56,382 nt of DNA from Oxalobacter paeniformigenes (GCF_027158465.1 NZ_JAMKYL010000008.1:1-56382), one strand, 5' to 3'; shown: positions 1 through 9,053, counted from the stretch's first letter. Notes: generated by a model from the sequence alone, not told the origin. Numbers and translations are program-made.

Positions 1-73
1 AAGCATCGCTTTCACCGGTTCATATCATGGCAGTATGTCCGGTCGATAAAATGATCGGTTTTTCCTGGTTCGT

Positions 74-628
74 ATGAATACAAAAGAGGAAAAAATTATC
101 CTCGAGGCGGCACTGTTGTGCACGCAGGAACCGTTGTCATTGCAGGATATCGCCAACATGTTCATGGATGGCAAAAACATGAACAGGATGGCCGTCTCGG
201 ATCGTTGCAGATCGCTGCTTGAAGAACTGAAACAGGACTGGGCAGGGAAAGGACTGGAGCTGGTGCAGGTCGCCAATGGATGGCGTTTCCAGAGCCGTGC
301 GGAAATGAAGCCTTATCTTGAACGGCTGCGGCAGGAAAAACCACCGCGTTACAGCAGGGCCACCATGGAAATACTGGCGATCATCGCTTACAGCCAGCCG
401 GTTACCCGTGGCGATATCGAACGTATCAGAGGAGTCGCCGTGAATACCCAGTCCATCCGGATGCTGGAAGAGCGTGGATGGATCGAAACGATCGGCTATC
501 GTGAAGTGCCGGGGAGGCCTGCGCTTCTGGCGACGACGGCGCAGTTTCTCGACGATCTCGGACTGAAGTCTCTGGAAGAATTGCCGCCATTGCAGGCGTT
601 GCAGGAAATGGATATCGATCCGTCGTGA
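74..628 (+). CDS. scpB: Segregation and condensation protein B
   Basis: ScpB is the winged-helix partner of ScpA in the SMC-ScpAB condensin complex, which compacts and segregates the chromosome in the cytoplasm. The 184-residue product has the family's two winged-helix domains (about residues 1-85 and 95-165). The signature stretch ILAIIAYSQPVTRGDIE and a following GRPALLATT segment are both present. Length is normal for the family. The ATG at 74 is the first start in frame and the window begins only 73 bases upstream, so a scpA partner, if present, is outside the window. The stop codon overlaps the proposed GTG start of rluB, which suggests translational coupling. Confidence 0.93.
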   Translation: MNTKEEKIILEAALLCTQEPLSLQDIANMFMDGKNMNRMAVSDRCRSLLEELKQDWAGKGLELVQVANGWRFQSRAEMKPYLERLRQEKPPRYSRATMEILAIIAYSQPVTRGDIERIRGVAVNTQSIRMLEERGWIETIGYREVPGRPALLATTAQFLDDLGLKSLEELPPLQALQEMDIDPS

Positions 629-2181
629 CATATATGCCGTTTTCGCGGCAAGACGGTTTCATGACGAAGGGTTGTAATGATTGCATGAGCATGATTGAAA
701 TGAATGAAGAAATGGATTTGACGTTATCACAGGCCGACAGTGTGGAAACGGTGTCGGAAGGCATGCCGGAAAAGAAAAAGACCCGGAAGAAAAGAACGGT
801 ACGTAATGTCGCCGAAAAACGTGCCGTATCGGAAAGCGCATTGCAGACGGGTGAGGAAGTGCGCAAGGAACAGGCGGATGACGGCATGGATGGCGAATCG
901 TTCGCCAACGGTGGCAAGAATGCACAGATTGCGACGGCCGGAGGGAAAAAGGGTACGACAAAGCGAGTACGTTCCGGCAATGCAGCCAAAGCGGGCAAAC
1001 ATCCGGCAGCGGGAACTGGCGGAAACGATGATGTGTTCCGTTTCGTCGTCTCCGGTGAATTCGACAAGGTTAACGGTGAAACTGAAGGCACGGCTGCCGG
1101 AAAGGGCAGTGCATCGAACAAACCCAGAAAGCTCAGACGTGAACTGACGGCAGAAGACGATGCACCGAAGCTGCACAAGGTGCTGGCCGATGCAGGGTTG
1201 GGGTCCAGACGAGATATGGAAGAACTGATCGTTTCCGGACGTGTTTCGGTCAATGGTGAACCGGCACATATCGGGCAACGTATTTTGCCGACTGATCAGG
1301 TCAGGATCAACGGAAAACTGATTCAGCGCAAGATCGCCAAAAGTTTGCCCAAAGTGCTGATTTATCACAAACCGGCAGGTGAAATCGTCAGTCGTGACGA
1401 TCCTGAAAAACGGCCATCGGTATTCGACGGATTGCCGTCTCTCAAAAACAGCAAATGGCTGGCTGTCGGCAGGCTGGACTTCAATACGGAAGGCTTGCTG
1501 CTTTTTACCAATTCGGGGGATCTCGCCAACCGGCTGATGCATCCGCGGTACAACATCGAACGTGAATATGCGGTGCGGACACTTGGTGAGCTGGAAGAGA
1601 GTATGCGTCAGAAATTGTTATCGGGTGTCGAGCTGGGCGATGGTATCGGCCAGTTTTCCCGGATCGCAGACGGTGGTGGCGAAGGGGTCAACAAGTGGTA
1701 TCGTGTCACGATCGGCGAAGGGCGCAATCGTGAAGTCCGTCGCATGTTCGAGGCGGTCGGTCTGACCGTATCGCGCCTGATCCGTACGCGCTATGGGTCG
1801 GTTACGCTCCCGCAGTCGCTCAAGCGCGGACGTTGGGAAGAACTGGATGAAAATACTGTCCGCGCGATGCTGCGCATGCTGGGAATGGAAAGCAAAACGG
1901 ACAAGAAATCGTCCGATGGCAGCAAGTCGCGCAAAAACAGTACCAGATATCCGGCTGTCCAGAAACCTGAAGTATTGTCCATGCATGAATGGCAAGTGCC
2001 GGTCCAGTCGCAGAAAAAAACCGGAAACCAGAAGGGGGGCGGACGCAACCGCCAGCCCGATCCACTGCAGACCACATTCGGTTATGTCGGTATGGAATCG
2101 CAGGGAATGAAAGGCGGATTTGTGCAGCAGCGTGGCAGAGGACGTGGTCAGCAGGGTCAGCCAAGACGGCGCGACAGATAA
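625..2181 (+). CDS. rluB: 23S rRNA pseudouridine synthase RluB-type, with long basic extensions
   Basis: RluB-family enzymes isomerise a uridine of the 23S rRNA peptidyl transferase region. The core has an S4 RNA-binding domain (from about residue 182, starting KLHKVLADAGLGSRRDMEE) and the RsuA-family catalytic stretch GRLDFNTEGLLLFTN with the expected catalytic Asp at residue 285. The 518 residues include roughly 180 Lys/Arg/Ala/Gly-rich residues before the S4 domain and a Gly/Arg/Gln-rich tail after residue 440, so the protein is much longer than E. coli RluB. The start is uncertain: GTG 625 overlaps the scpB stop, while ATG codons at 634, 661 and 685 are alternatives and none has a strong ribosome binding site. 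Confidence 0.88.
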   Translation: MTYMPFSRQDGFMTKGCNDCMSMIEMNEEMDLTLSQADSVETVSEGMPEKKKTRKKRTVRNVAEKRAVSESALQTGEEVRKEQADDGMDGESFANGGKNAQIATAGGKKGTTKRVRSGNAAKAGKHPAAGTGGNDDVFRFVVSGEFDKVNGETEGTAAGKGSASNKPRKLRRELTAEDDAPKLHKVLADAGLGSRRDMEELIVSGRVSVNGEPAHIGQRILPTDQVRINGKLIQRKIAKSLPKVLIYHKPAGEIVSRDDPEKRPSVFDGLPSLKNSKWLAVGRLDFNTEGLLLFTNSGDLANRLMHPRYNIEREYAVRTLGELEESMRQKLLSGVELGDGIGQFSRIADGGGEGVNKWYRVTIGEGRNREVRRMFEAVGLTVSRLIRTRYGSVTLPQSLKRGRWEELDENTVRAMLRMLGMESKTDKKSSDGSKSRKNSTRYPAVQKPEVLSMHEWQVPVQSQKKTGNQKGGGRNRQPDPLQTTFGYVGMESQGMKGGFVQQRGRGRGQQGQPRRRDR

Positions 2182-2185
2182 ACTT

Positions 2186-2839
2186 TCATGCCGGCGGCAG
2201 GTTCGCTGCCGGCGTCTTGTCGGGATATTCGCACAAATCCCGGATCGGACACTCATCGCACCGGAAAGACCGTGCCTTGCAGACATAGCGGCCATGAAGC
2301 AGCAGCCAGTGGTGCGCGTCATGCATGAAGCGTTCCGGAATGACAGCGACCAGTCGGCTTTCGACTTCCAGCACGGTTTTGCCTGGCGCCAGATTCGTAC
2401 GGTTCGCGACCCGGAAGATATGGGTATCGACTGCCATCGTATTTTGGCCAAAGGCTGCGTTCAGTACGACATTGGCGGTTTTGCGACCGACACCGGGGAG
2501 TGCCTCGAGCGAAGCACGGTCGGCAGGCACTTCGCCATGATGTTTTTCCAGCAATATTTCCGACATTTTCACGATATTGCGTGATTTCGTCGGATACAGA
2601 TTGATCGTTTTCACATAGGGCATCAGGCCGTCGGCTCCCAGCCGGACGATCGCTTCCGGTGTATTGGCAACCGGATACAGTTTTTCCGTTGCCTTGTTCA
2701 CGGAAATATCGGTGGCCTGCGCAGAGAGCATGACGGCGACCAGCAATTCATAGGGTGACTGGAATTGCAGCTCGGAGCGTGGATTCGGATTGATTTTCTT
2801 GAAACGCTCGAACAGCTCGGTGACTTTTTCAGGACTCAT
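2186..2839 (-). CDS. nth: Endonuclease III (DNA glycosylase/AP lyase)
   Basis: Nth removes oxidised pyrimidines from DNA and nicks the abasic site in base excision repair. The 217-residue protein has the helix-hairpin-helix LPGVGRKTANVVL with catalytic Lys120 and the catalytic Asp138 in VDTHIFR. Its C-terminal [4Fe-4S] ligands are Cys187, Cys194, Cys197 and Cys203. All of these positions equal the E. coli numbering. It ends 4 bases from the rluB stop, so the two genes converge. It lies 90 bases downstream of rsxB on the same strand and is probably transcribed with it. Confidence 0.96.
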   Translation of the reverse strand: MSPEKVTELFERFKKINPNPRSELQFQSPYELLVAVMLSAQATDISVNKATEKLYPVANTPEAIVRLGADGLMPYVKTINLYPTKSRNIVKMSEILLEKHHGEVPADRASLEALPGVGRKTANVVLNAAFGQNTMAVDTHIFRVANRTNLAPGKTVLEVESRLVAVIPERFMHDAHHWLLLHGRYVCKARSFRCDECPIRDLCEYPDKTPAANLPPA

Positions 2840-2929
2840 GGCATAACGTGAAAAGTGGGAAACGGTATGATGCCACTTTTCCGGATATCATGCTGCGGAA
2901 GTCGCAGAGCAGACGTGTTTGCTCTGCAG

Positions 2930-3568
2930 TCACAAGGATGTGCCGGACGGCGGCGTTTTGTTGGCGTGTGTACGTGCCAGGATTTTTTTGAGAATATCCG
3001 ATTTTTTTTGTACCTGTTTTGCGTCGGATGATCGTGCGGTTTCCTGTCGCGCTTCACGTTGCAGTCGTTCAATATGCCGTTCATAGCGCATTTTTGCGGT
3101 TTGTGCCTGTTCGGGCGACCATGCATCCCAGCCGGTTTTCGTACCGCTGGCCGGTTTCATGATGATACAGTCGACCGGACAGCGTGCAAGGCAGCGTTCG
3201 CAGCCGGTACAGTGCGTGGACAGTACCGTATGAGTCATGTTAGCCGCGCCGACGATGGCGTCGAACGGACAAGTCTGGATGCAAATGGTACAACCGGTGC
3301 ATTTCGATTCATCGATGGTGGCGACTGCGCGTGGTTTTTCCGTTCCACAGGATGTATCCAGCGGCAGCGCAGGCATTCCTGTCAGGTCGGCCAGTCTGCG
3401 AATACCGGTCTGTCCGCCTGTCGGACAACGATTGATGGCTGTAGTACCTGCCGCGATCGCTTCGGCATAAGCTCTGCAATGATCGTAACCGCATTGCCCG
3501 CATTGCGTTTGTGGCAATAATGACAGAATGTCTTCTGCGGATACCCTGTTTTTACCGGCGGCAGTCAT
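2930..3568 (-). CDS. rsxB: RnfB/RsxB-type electron transport protein, stand-alone
   Basis: RnfB-like proteins carry several iron-sulfur clusters and pass electrons between ferredoxin and partner proteins. Four Cys (23, 26, 31, 48) form the N-terminal Fe-S motif CGQCGYDHC...C. Two ferredoxin-type CxxCxxCxxxC sets follow at 90-100 and 120-130. The tail (160-212) is charged and rich in Lys/Arg. The N-terminal membrane helix of classical RnfB is absent and no other rnf genes are nearby, so the product is probably soluble and not part of a full Rnf pump. Sitting upstream of nth, it may help maintain Fe-S proteins; that role is inference. Confidence 0.85.
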   Translation of the reverse strand: MTAAGKNRVSAEDILSLLPQTQCGQCGYDHCRAYAEAIAAGTTAINRCPTGGQTGIRRLADLTGMPALPLDTSCGTEKPRAVATIDESKCTGCTICIQTCPFDAIVGAANMTHTVLSTHCTGCERCLARCPVDCIIMKPASGTKTGWDAWSPEQAQTAKMRYERHIERLQREARQETARSSDAKQVQKKSDILKKILARTHANKTPPSGTSL

Positions 3569-3607
3569 GTTGGGATTTCGTTATCTCGAAGTGGCGTGAC
3601 AAAGAGC

Positions 3608-3638
3608 GAAAAAAAGCCGTTAACCGGTGGTTAACGGC
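3608..3638 (-). terminator. Intrinsic terminator after the ferredoxin reductase gene
   Basis: A perfect 10-bp stem (gccgttaacc / ggttaacggc, 3616-3638) with a 3-base loop is followed on the minus strand by a run of seven T (complement of 3609-3615). It lies 20 bases beyond the stop codon of the reductase gene. Confidence 0.85.
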
Positions 3639-3657
3639 ATGAACAGTGATATTTCGT

Positions 3658-4716
3658 TCAGTCGAAAACCGGCGTTTCGACTCCGAGCACCTTGTGCAGC
3701 TTCGGCGAAGTCGTCGTATATTGCAAATGGATTTTCTTTTGCGGGAATACGAATGGCGCAGCGGCAAAGGCGGCCAGTGCGGCTTCATGAAAGCCCGATA
3801 GAATCAGTTTTTTCTTGCCCGGATAGATGTTGATGTCTCCGACCGCGAAAATACCAGGGATGTTGGTCATGAATTTTTCAGTATCGACGACGATCTGGCG
3901 CCGGTCGATTTCCAGTCCCCAGTCGGCGATCGGGCCCAGTTTGGGGGACAATCCGTAAAATACCAGCAGGCAGTCCAGCGGGACGCGGCGGGTGACGCCG
4001 TCCAGGCCGGTGACCTTGATTTCGGTCAGTTTGCCGTCTTTTGCTTCGAAACCGGTGACTTGTCCCGTGATGGCTTGCATGCAGAAGTCTTCGCACAAGG
4101 CTTTCATTTTGGAAACAGAGGCCGGTGCGGCGCGGTATTCTTCGCGACGATGCAGCAAAACGACCGATTCGGCGACGTCAACGAGTTTGAGCGACCAGTC
4201 AAGCGCAGAGTCGCCGCCACCGCAAACCACCAGATTTTTGCCTCTGAAAAATTCCGGATCCTTTACACGATAGAAAAGCTGGGAACCTTCGAATTGTTCG
4301 ATGCCGTCCAGTTTCAGGGTACGTGGCTGGAAGGCACCGACGCCGGCCGCAATGAATACAGTTTTGGTGATGAAGCGGGTGCCGATCGATGTTTCGAGAT
4401 CGAAACGGCCGTCTTCACGGCGTTCGACTTTCACGACTTCCTGTCCCAGATGGAAGGTCGGCGAAAACGGTTCGATCTGTTTCATCAGGTTTTCGGTCAG
4501 TTCCAGACCGGTACAGCTGGGCACAGCGGGAATGTCGTAAATCGGTTTGTCAGGATACAGTTCGACGCACTGACCGCCGACGACGGGTAATGAGTCAATG
4601 ACGTGTGCCTTGATTTCGAGCAGGCCGAGTTCGAAGACCTGAAACAGCCCGACAGGGCCGGCACCGACGATGACGGCATCGGCTTCGATGGGCATGTTGT
4701 CAACTTTAGCTTCCAT
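3658..4716 (-). CDS. Ferredoxin/flavodoxin-NADP reductase, thioredoxin reductase-like type
   Basis: This is an FAD- and NADP-binding oxidoreductase of the thioredoxin-reductase-like ferredoxin-NADP reductase family. It moves electrons between NADPH and ferredoxin. The FAD-binding motif VIVGAGPVGLF is near the N terminus, the NADP-binding motif VVCGGGDSALDW is central, and the C-terminal FAD signature GIFAVGDINIYPG is present. The redox-active CxxC of true thioredoxin reductases is absent. I chose ATG 4716 (352 residues, normal length); an upstream ATG at 4782 adds residues with no family match, and ATG 4695 is also possible. Its neighbour fdxA encodes a plausible redox partner. Confidence 0.88.
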   Translation of the reverse strand: MEAKVDNMPIEADAVIVGAGPVGLFQVFELGLLEIKAHVIDSLPVVGGQCVELYPDKPIYDIPAVPSCTGLELTENLMKQIEPFSPTFHLGQEVVKVERREDGRFDLETSIGTRFITKTVFIAAGVGAFQPRTLKLDGIEQFEGSQLFYRVKDPEFFRGKNLVVCGGGDSALDWSLKLVDVAESVVLLHRREEYRAAPASVSKMKALCEDFCMQAITGQVTGFEAKDGKLTEIKVTGLDGVTRRVPLDCLLVFYGLSPKLGPIADWGLEIDRRQIVVDTEKFMTNIPGIFAVGDINIYPGKKKLILSGFHEAALAAFAAAPFVFPQKKIHLQYTTTSPKLHKVLGVETPVFD

Positions 4717-4827
4717 TGTGGGTGGGATTCCTGTGAGATACCGGGTTGCATGACAACCGTCGCCGTCATCAGGCGAATGCACAAGATAGGGCTGTCCTGC
4801 AACAACCGTATGGGTGTTGAGAGAAAT

Positions 4828-5151
4828 TTATTTAATCAGATGAATAATCTTGTTCTTGACGTCTTTCCATGTATCCGCGTCGGGCATGGGATCTTTCGAG
4901 CGAGTGATCGTCGGCCATTTTTTCGCGAGTTCCGCATTCAATGCGATGTACTGCTGCTGGTCGGCCGGCACGTCTTCCTCGGCGAAAATGGCTTCGGTAG
5001 GACATTCCGGGACACAGACGGCACAATCGATACATTCGTCCGGGTTGATCACCAATGTGTTGGGACCTTCGTGGAAACAATCGACCGGACATACATCCAC
5101 ACAGTCTGTATATTTGCAGAGTACGCAGGCGTCGGTGACAACGTGGGTCAT
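4828..5151 (-). CDS. fdxA: 7Fe-8S ferredoxin FdxA
   Basis: This is a small soluble electron carrier of the Azotobacter ferredoxin I type, 107 residues. Cys9, Cys17 and Cys50 match the [3Fe-4S] ligands, and Cys21, Cys40, Cys43 and Cys46 match the [4Fe-4S] ligands, each one position later than in Azotobacter ferredoxin I. An extra Cys25 corresponds to the free Cys of that protein. The C-terminal extension ends in DVKNKIIHLIK. It lies upstream of the ferredoxin-NADP reductase on the same strand with a 111-base gap, so the two may be co-transcribed. Confidence 0.95.
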   Translation of the reverse strand: MTHVVTDACVLCKYTDCVDVCPVDCFHEGPNTLVINPDECIDCAVCVPECPTEAIFAEEDVPADQQQYIALNAELAKKWPTITRSKDPMPDADTWKDVKNKIIHLIK

Positions 5152-5353
5152 AAACTGTCCTCTTGGTTATTCAATAGTTGACCGGTTTGATAAGGCAATT
5201 TGGAATGACGCGGTCCTGTAAAACCCATTATTTTAAATTAAATAACGCTATCCCACAAATGGGTAATGAGAAAAGATCGCAATATCAGGGTGTTCCGGAA
5301 TCCGCGCACGACGTTGCAAGCGCTGTTCGAATGCGCTCGTTGTCAACAGAATT

Positions 5354-5383
5354 TTGCTGCAAACTGCCAATTTCGGATAGAAT
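5354..5383 (+). promoter_or_regulatory. Candidate sigma-70 promoter for tig, inside the fdxA-tig divergent region
   Basis: The 387 bases between the divergent fdxA and tig starts (5152-5538) contain no convincing gene. TTGCTG (5354-5359) is followed after 18 bases by TAGAAT (5378-5383), a fair sigma-70 match that would give a 5' leader of about 150 bases for tig. The stretch 5215-5250 is AT-rich and lies on the fdxA side. Confidence 0.4.
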
Positions 5384-5538
5384 GTCGAACTGTTTTTATG
5401 GATAATTGCCTTTTGTCCGCGTTTCCCGTGGCGTCCGCGCCCGGTGATGCAGACGGGGGCATGTTTATTTTTGCAAATACAAAACGGTTCCGAGATCGCT
5501 GGCCGGTGCAGGAATCCCCTATTTTTTGGAATAGATAC

Positions 5539-6858
5539 ATGGCAAACGCTGTTGAAAACCTGGAAAAGCTCGAAAGACGTCTGACTATCACTCTCCCTAT
5601 TAGCGACATTACGACTGAAGTTGAAAAACGGCTGAAAGAACGCGCTCGCACTGCCAAGGCACCGGGTTTCAGACCTGGCAAAGTGCCGATGAAGATGGTC
5701 GCGCAGCAATATGGTGCGTACTACCATAATGAAGTCCTGAACGAAAAGGTCAGTGCTGCTTTCAGCAAGGCCGTCGAGGAAAACGGTCTCAAGATTGCCG
5801 GCGCGCCGCGTTTTGATGAAAAGACCGGTGACGACGTCGCCAAGGATGAAGTCGCATTCTATGCCACTTTCGAAGTGTATCCGGAAGTGAAAATCGGTGA
5901 TCTGGGTACGGTCGAGCTGGAAAAGGCCGTTGCAACCGTAACCGATGCCGAAGTGGACAAAACCATCGAAATCCTGAGAAAACGTCAGGCGCACTTCCAT
6001 GCCAAGGAAGGCGACAATGTAACGGCAGAAGACGGTGATCGTGTCACGATCGATTTCACCGGCCGTATCGACGGTGTTGAATTTGAAGGCGGGAAGGCCG
6101 AAGGTTTTCCGTTCGTGCTGGGTGAAAAACAGATGTTGCCCGAATTCGAGGCTGCCATTCGTGGTATGAAAGTCGGTGAAACGAAAGTGTTCCCGCTGAC
6201 GTTCCCTGAAAACTATCATGGCAAGGATGTCGCCGGCAAGGCCGCCGAATTTACCGTAAAGGTCAACAAGATCGAACAGGCTCACCTGCCGGAAGTCAAT
6301 GAGGAATTCGCCAAGGCACTGGGCGTTCAGGATGGTAACGTCGCCAAGTTGCGTGAAGATATCGAAACGAACCTCAAACGTGAAGTCAAGAACCGTTTGA
6401 CCGCCATCAACAAGAACCGTGTGATGGATGCGCTTATCAAGGTTTCCGAATTCGACGTACCGCAGTCGCTGGTCAAACATGAAATCGGCGAGCTGACCGA
6501 ATTGACCCGTCGCGATCTGGCTATCCGCAATCCGGCACAAAAAGATATCGCTCTGCCTCCCGAACTGTTTACTGCACAGGCAGAACGTCGTGTCCGTTTG
6601 GGCCTGCTCCTGGGCGAATTGATGAAAGACAATGTTCTGGCCGTTTCCGATGATAAGCTCAAGGAAAGAGCAACCGAAATCGCATCCAGCTATGAGCATC
6701 CGAAGATGGTTATGGATTACTATCTGAATGAACCGAGCCGTCGCAAGGAACTGGAGTCCATGCTGATGGAAGAAAATGCAGTGGATTATGTGTTCAGCAA
6801 GGCCAAGGTCGTTGAAAAAGAAATGTCTTTCGATGAGCTGATGGCTCAGCAGATGTAA
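5539..6858 (+). CDS. tig: Trigger factor (ribosome-bound chaperone)
   Basis: Trigger factor binds ribosomal protein L23 at the exit tunnel, shields nascent chains and has peptidyl-prolyl isomerase activity. The 439 residues show the ribosome-binding tail with the conserved GFRPGKVP signature (about 40-50), the FKBP-like domain from about 150 (DGDRVTIDFTGRIDG) and the C-terminal chaperone arms. The ATG at 5539 begins the normal N terminus MANAVENLEKLERRL; the open frame further upstream has no family similarity. It starts the classical tig-clpP-clpX-lon block, which couples folding of new proteins to their degradation. Confidence 0.96.
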   Translation: MANAVENLEKLERRLTITLPISDITTEVEKRLKERARTAKAPGFRPGKVPMKMVAQQYGAYYHNEVLNEKVSAAFSKAVEENGLKIAGAPRFDEKTGDDVAKDEVAFYATFEVYPEVKIGDLGTVELEKAVATVTDAEVDKTIEILRKRQAHFHAKEGDNVTAEDGDRVTIDFTGRIDGVEFEGGKAEGFPFVLGEKQMLPEFEAAIRGMKVGETKVFPLTFPENYHGKDVAGKAAEFTVKVNKIEQAHLPEVNEEFAKALGVQDGNVAKLREDIETNLKREVKNRLTAINKNRVMDALIKVSEFDVPQSLVKHEIGELTELTRRDLAIRNPAQKDIALPPELFTAQAERRVRLGLLLGELMKDNVLAVSDDKLKERATEIASSYEHPKMVMDYYLNEPSRRKELESMLMEENAVDYVFSKAKVVEKEMSFDELMAQQM

Positions 6859-6899
6859 TCCGGAATAACGGATTTTCGCTAGATTGAACAGGAATTGAC

Positions 6900-7523
6900 A
6901 TGACACAGTTTCGTGATTCTGCGCTGGATACCAGTATGCTGGGCATGATCCCCATGGTGATCGAACAGAGTGGCCGTGGTGAAAGAGCCTTCGATATCTA
7001 TTCACGGCTTTTGAAGGAACGGATCATTTTTCTGGTAGGCCCTGTGACGGATCAGAGCGCGAATTTGATCGTTGCACAGTTGCTGTTTCTGGAAAGCGAA
7101 AATCCGGAAAAGGATATTTCGCTTTATATCAATTCGCCGGGCGGGTCCGTCTCGGCAGGTATGGCCATATACGATACGATGCAGTTTATCCGGCCGCAGG
7201 TTTCGACGTTGTGTACCGGGCTGGCTGCCTCGATGGGCGCTTTTCTGCTGGCTGCAGGCGCGAAAGGGAAACGCTTTTCATTGCCCAATTCGCGGATCAT
7301 GATCCACCAGCCGTCCGGTGGTGCGCAAGGTCAGGCAACCGATATCGAAATCCATGCACGCGAAATTCTGTATTTGCGTGAACGTCTGAATGGCATCCTG
7401 TCGGAAAACACGGGAAAGCCCATCGAACAGATCGCACGCGATACGGAAAGAGACAATTTCATGTCGGCCGACGAAGCGAAAAGCTACGGGCTGATCGACG
7501 AGGTCCTGATCAGACGGAACTGA
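6900..7523 (+). CDS. clpP: ATP-dependent Clp protease proteolytic subunit
   Basis: ClpP forms the 14-subunit serine protease barrel that degrades proteins unfolded by ClpX or ClpA. The nucleophile Ser111 lies in GLAASMGAFLL and the catalytic His136 in MIHQPSGG, at the E. coli precursor positions. The length of 207 residues is normal. The N terminus before the mature MIPMVIEQSGRGERAFD implies a short propeptide of about 14 residues. It follows tig by 41 bases, probably in one operon, and is closed by a strong terminator. Confidence 0.97.
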   Translation: MTQFRDSALDTSMLGMIPMVIEQSGRGERAFDIYSRLLKERIIFLVGPVTDQSANLIVAQLLFLESENPEKDISLYINSPGGSVSAGMAIYDTMQFIRPQVSTLCTGLAASMGAFLLAAGAKGKRFSLPNSRIMIHQPSGGAQGQATDIEIHAREILYLRERLNGILSENTGKPIEQIARDTERDNFMSADEAKSYGLIDEVLIRRN

Positions 7524-7545
7524 CAGGCGGCCTGTTTGCAAAACA

Positions 7546-7574
7546 GCCCGAACGTCATGTTCGGGCGTTTTTTT
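7546..7574 (+). terminator. Intrinsic terminator after clpP
   Basis: A perfect 8-bp stem gcccgaac / gttcgggc (7546-7566) with loop gtcat is followed by a run of seven T. It separates tig-clpP from clpX. Confidence 0.9.
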
Positions 7575-7659
7575 CGATGCCGTCTGTCATGAATCCCGCT
7601 TTGTGTTATCTTCTTATCCGTCATTTTCCTGTTGAATCTTTATACCTGCACGAATACTC

Positions 7660-8931
7660 ATGTCTGAAAACAAATCCACACCTGCCGAAAAGACGCTTTA
7701 TTGCTCGTTTTGCGGAAAGAGTCAGAACGAAGTGAAAAAGTTGATCGCGGGCCCCTCTGTCTATATTTGTGACGAGTGTATTGATTTATGCAATGACATT
7801 ATCCGTGATGAGTTGCTCGCTCCGGAACAGGACAGGGAAAAGGGGTCCGAATTGCCGACGCCAAGGGAAATTTGCCAGTTGCTCGACCAGTATGTGATCG
7901 GTCAGGAACAGGCAAAGAAAATCCTGTCTGTCGCGGTTTACAATCATTACAAGCGGCTGAAGTATTATGGCGGGAAGAACGATGATGTCGAACTGGCCAA
8001 AAGCAATATTTTGCTGGTTGGCCCGACGGGTTCAGGCAAGACGCTTCTGGCACAAACATTGGCGCGCATGCTCAATGTTCCCTTCGTGATTGCCGATGCC
8101 ACCACACTGACAGAAGCGGGTTATGTCGGTGAGGATGTCGAAAACATCATCCAGAAATTGCTCCAGAATTGCGACTACGACGTCGAAAAGGCGCAGCGCG
8201 GCATCGTCTATATCGACGAAATCGATAAAATTTCGCGCAAGTCCGACAATCCTTCCATTACCCGTGACGTGTCGGGAGAAGGGGTGCAGCAAGCCTTGCT
8301 CAAGCTGGTTGAAGGTACCATAGCGTCAGTGCCGCCGCAGGGCGGACGCAAGCATCCGAACCAGGATTTCATCCAGGTCGATACGTCGAATATCATGTTC
8401 ATTTGCGGAGGCGCTTTCGACGGACTGGGCAAGATCATTGCAAACCGTTCGGAAAAGGGGGGTATCGGTTTTTCGGCGACCGTTAAAAGTCCGAGTGAAA
8501 GAACGGCTAGCGAGATGCTTTTGAATGTCGAACCGGAAGATTTGATCAAGTTCGGACTGATCCCGGAACTGATCGGCAGACTTCCTGTCGTCGCTGTGTT
8601 GAACGATCTGACGGAAGAGGCGCTGGTCGATATTCTGGTCAAACCCAAAAACGCTCTGGTGAAACAATATACGAAACTGCTTGAAATGGAAGGTACCGAG
8701 CTGGAAATAAGTCCGGAAGCGTTGCGTGCTATTGCGCGCAAGGCGCTGGAACGCAAGACCGGGGCCCGGGGACTGCGCTCCATTATGGAACAGTTGCTGC
8801 TTGATGTGATGTACAACCTGCCGACAGAGAAAGATGTCGTCAAGGTGGTCATCGATGAAAATGCCGTCACACATGAAACGAAACCTTTGCTGATTTATCG
8901 GGACAAAGAGGAAACGGTTGTCCGGGATTGA
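7660..8931 (+). CDS. clpX: ATP-dependent Clp protease ATP-binding subunit ClpX
   Basis: ClpX is the hexameric AAA+ unfoldase that feeds tagged proteins into ClpP. The N-terminal C4 zinc domain (YCSFCGK ... YICDECIDLC) dimerises and recruits substrates and adaptors. Walker A is GPTGSGKT and Walker B is VYIDEIDKI. The IGF-type ClpP-docking loop appears in the stretch GIGFSATV. The length of 423 residues is normal. The 136 bases before it hold the clpP terminator, so clpX likely has its own promoter. Confidence 0.97.
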   Translation: MSENKSTPAEKTLYCSFCGKSQNEVKKLIAGPSVYICDECIDLCNDIIRDELLAPEQDREKGSELPTPREICQLLDQYVIGQEQAKKILSVAVYNHYKRLKYYGGKNDDVELAKSNILLVGPTGSGKTLLAQTLARMLNVPFVIADATTLTEAGYVGEDVENIIQKLLQNCDYDVEKAQRGIVYIDEIDKISRKSDNPSITRDVSGEGVQQALLKLVEGTIASVPPQGGRKHPNQDFIQVDTSNIMFICGGAFDGLGKIIANRSEKGGIGFSATVKSPSERTASEMLLNVEPEDLIKFGLIPELIGRLPVVAVLNDLTEEALVDILVKPKNALVKQYTKLLEMEGTELEISPEALRAIARKALERKTGARGLRSIMEQLLLDVMYNLPTEKDVVKVVIDENAVTHETKPLLIYRDKEETVVRD

Positions 8932-9025
8932 ACGGTCAGGGGCCGGCAGGGCCGGCGATATTTCCGTTTTGAAGGCAGATGTATCCATCTGCCTTATAGC
9001 TTTCAGTAATATTTGCGATATGGGT

Positions 9026-9053
9026 CTTGTAATTTCGGGAAACGGACCAATAT
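9026..9053 (+). promoter_or_regulatory. Possible heat-shock (sigma-32) promoter for lon
   Basis: CTTGTAA (9026-9032), 14 bases, then CCAATAT (9047-9053) resembles the sigma-32 pattern CTTGAAA / CCCCATnT, 30 bases before the lon start. lon is a heat-shock gene in many proteobacteria, so the position fits. A weak hairpin (ggcagat / atctgcc, 8974-8993) between clpX and this site may attenuate read-through. Confidence 0.4.

Noticed and set aside
5266..5538. Upstream in-frame extension of tig by 91 codons
   Set aside because: The extra sequence has no similarity to trigger factor and covers the promoter region; the normal N terminus begins at 5539.
5248..7005. A 585-codon open frame antisense to tig
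   Set aside because: It lies wholly opposite a clear trigger factor gene with matching domains; its translation has no recognisable features and arises from codon bias of the real gene.
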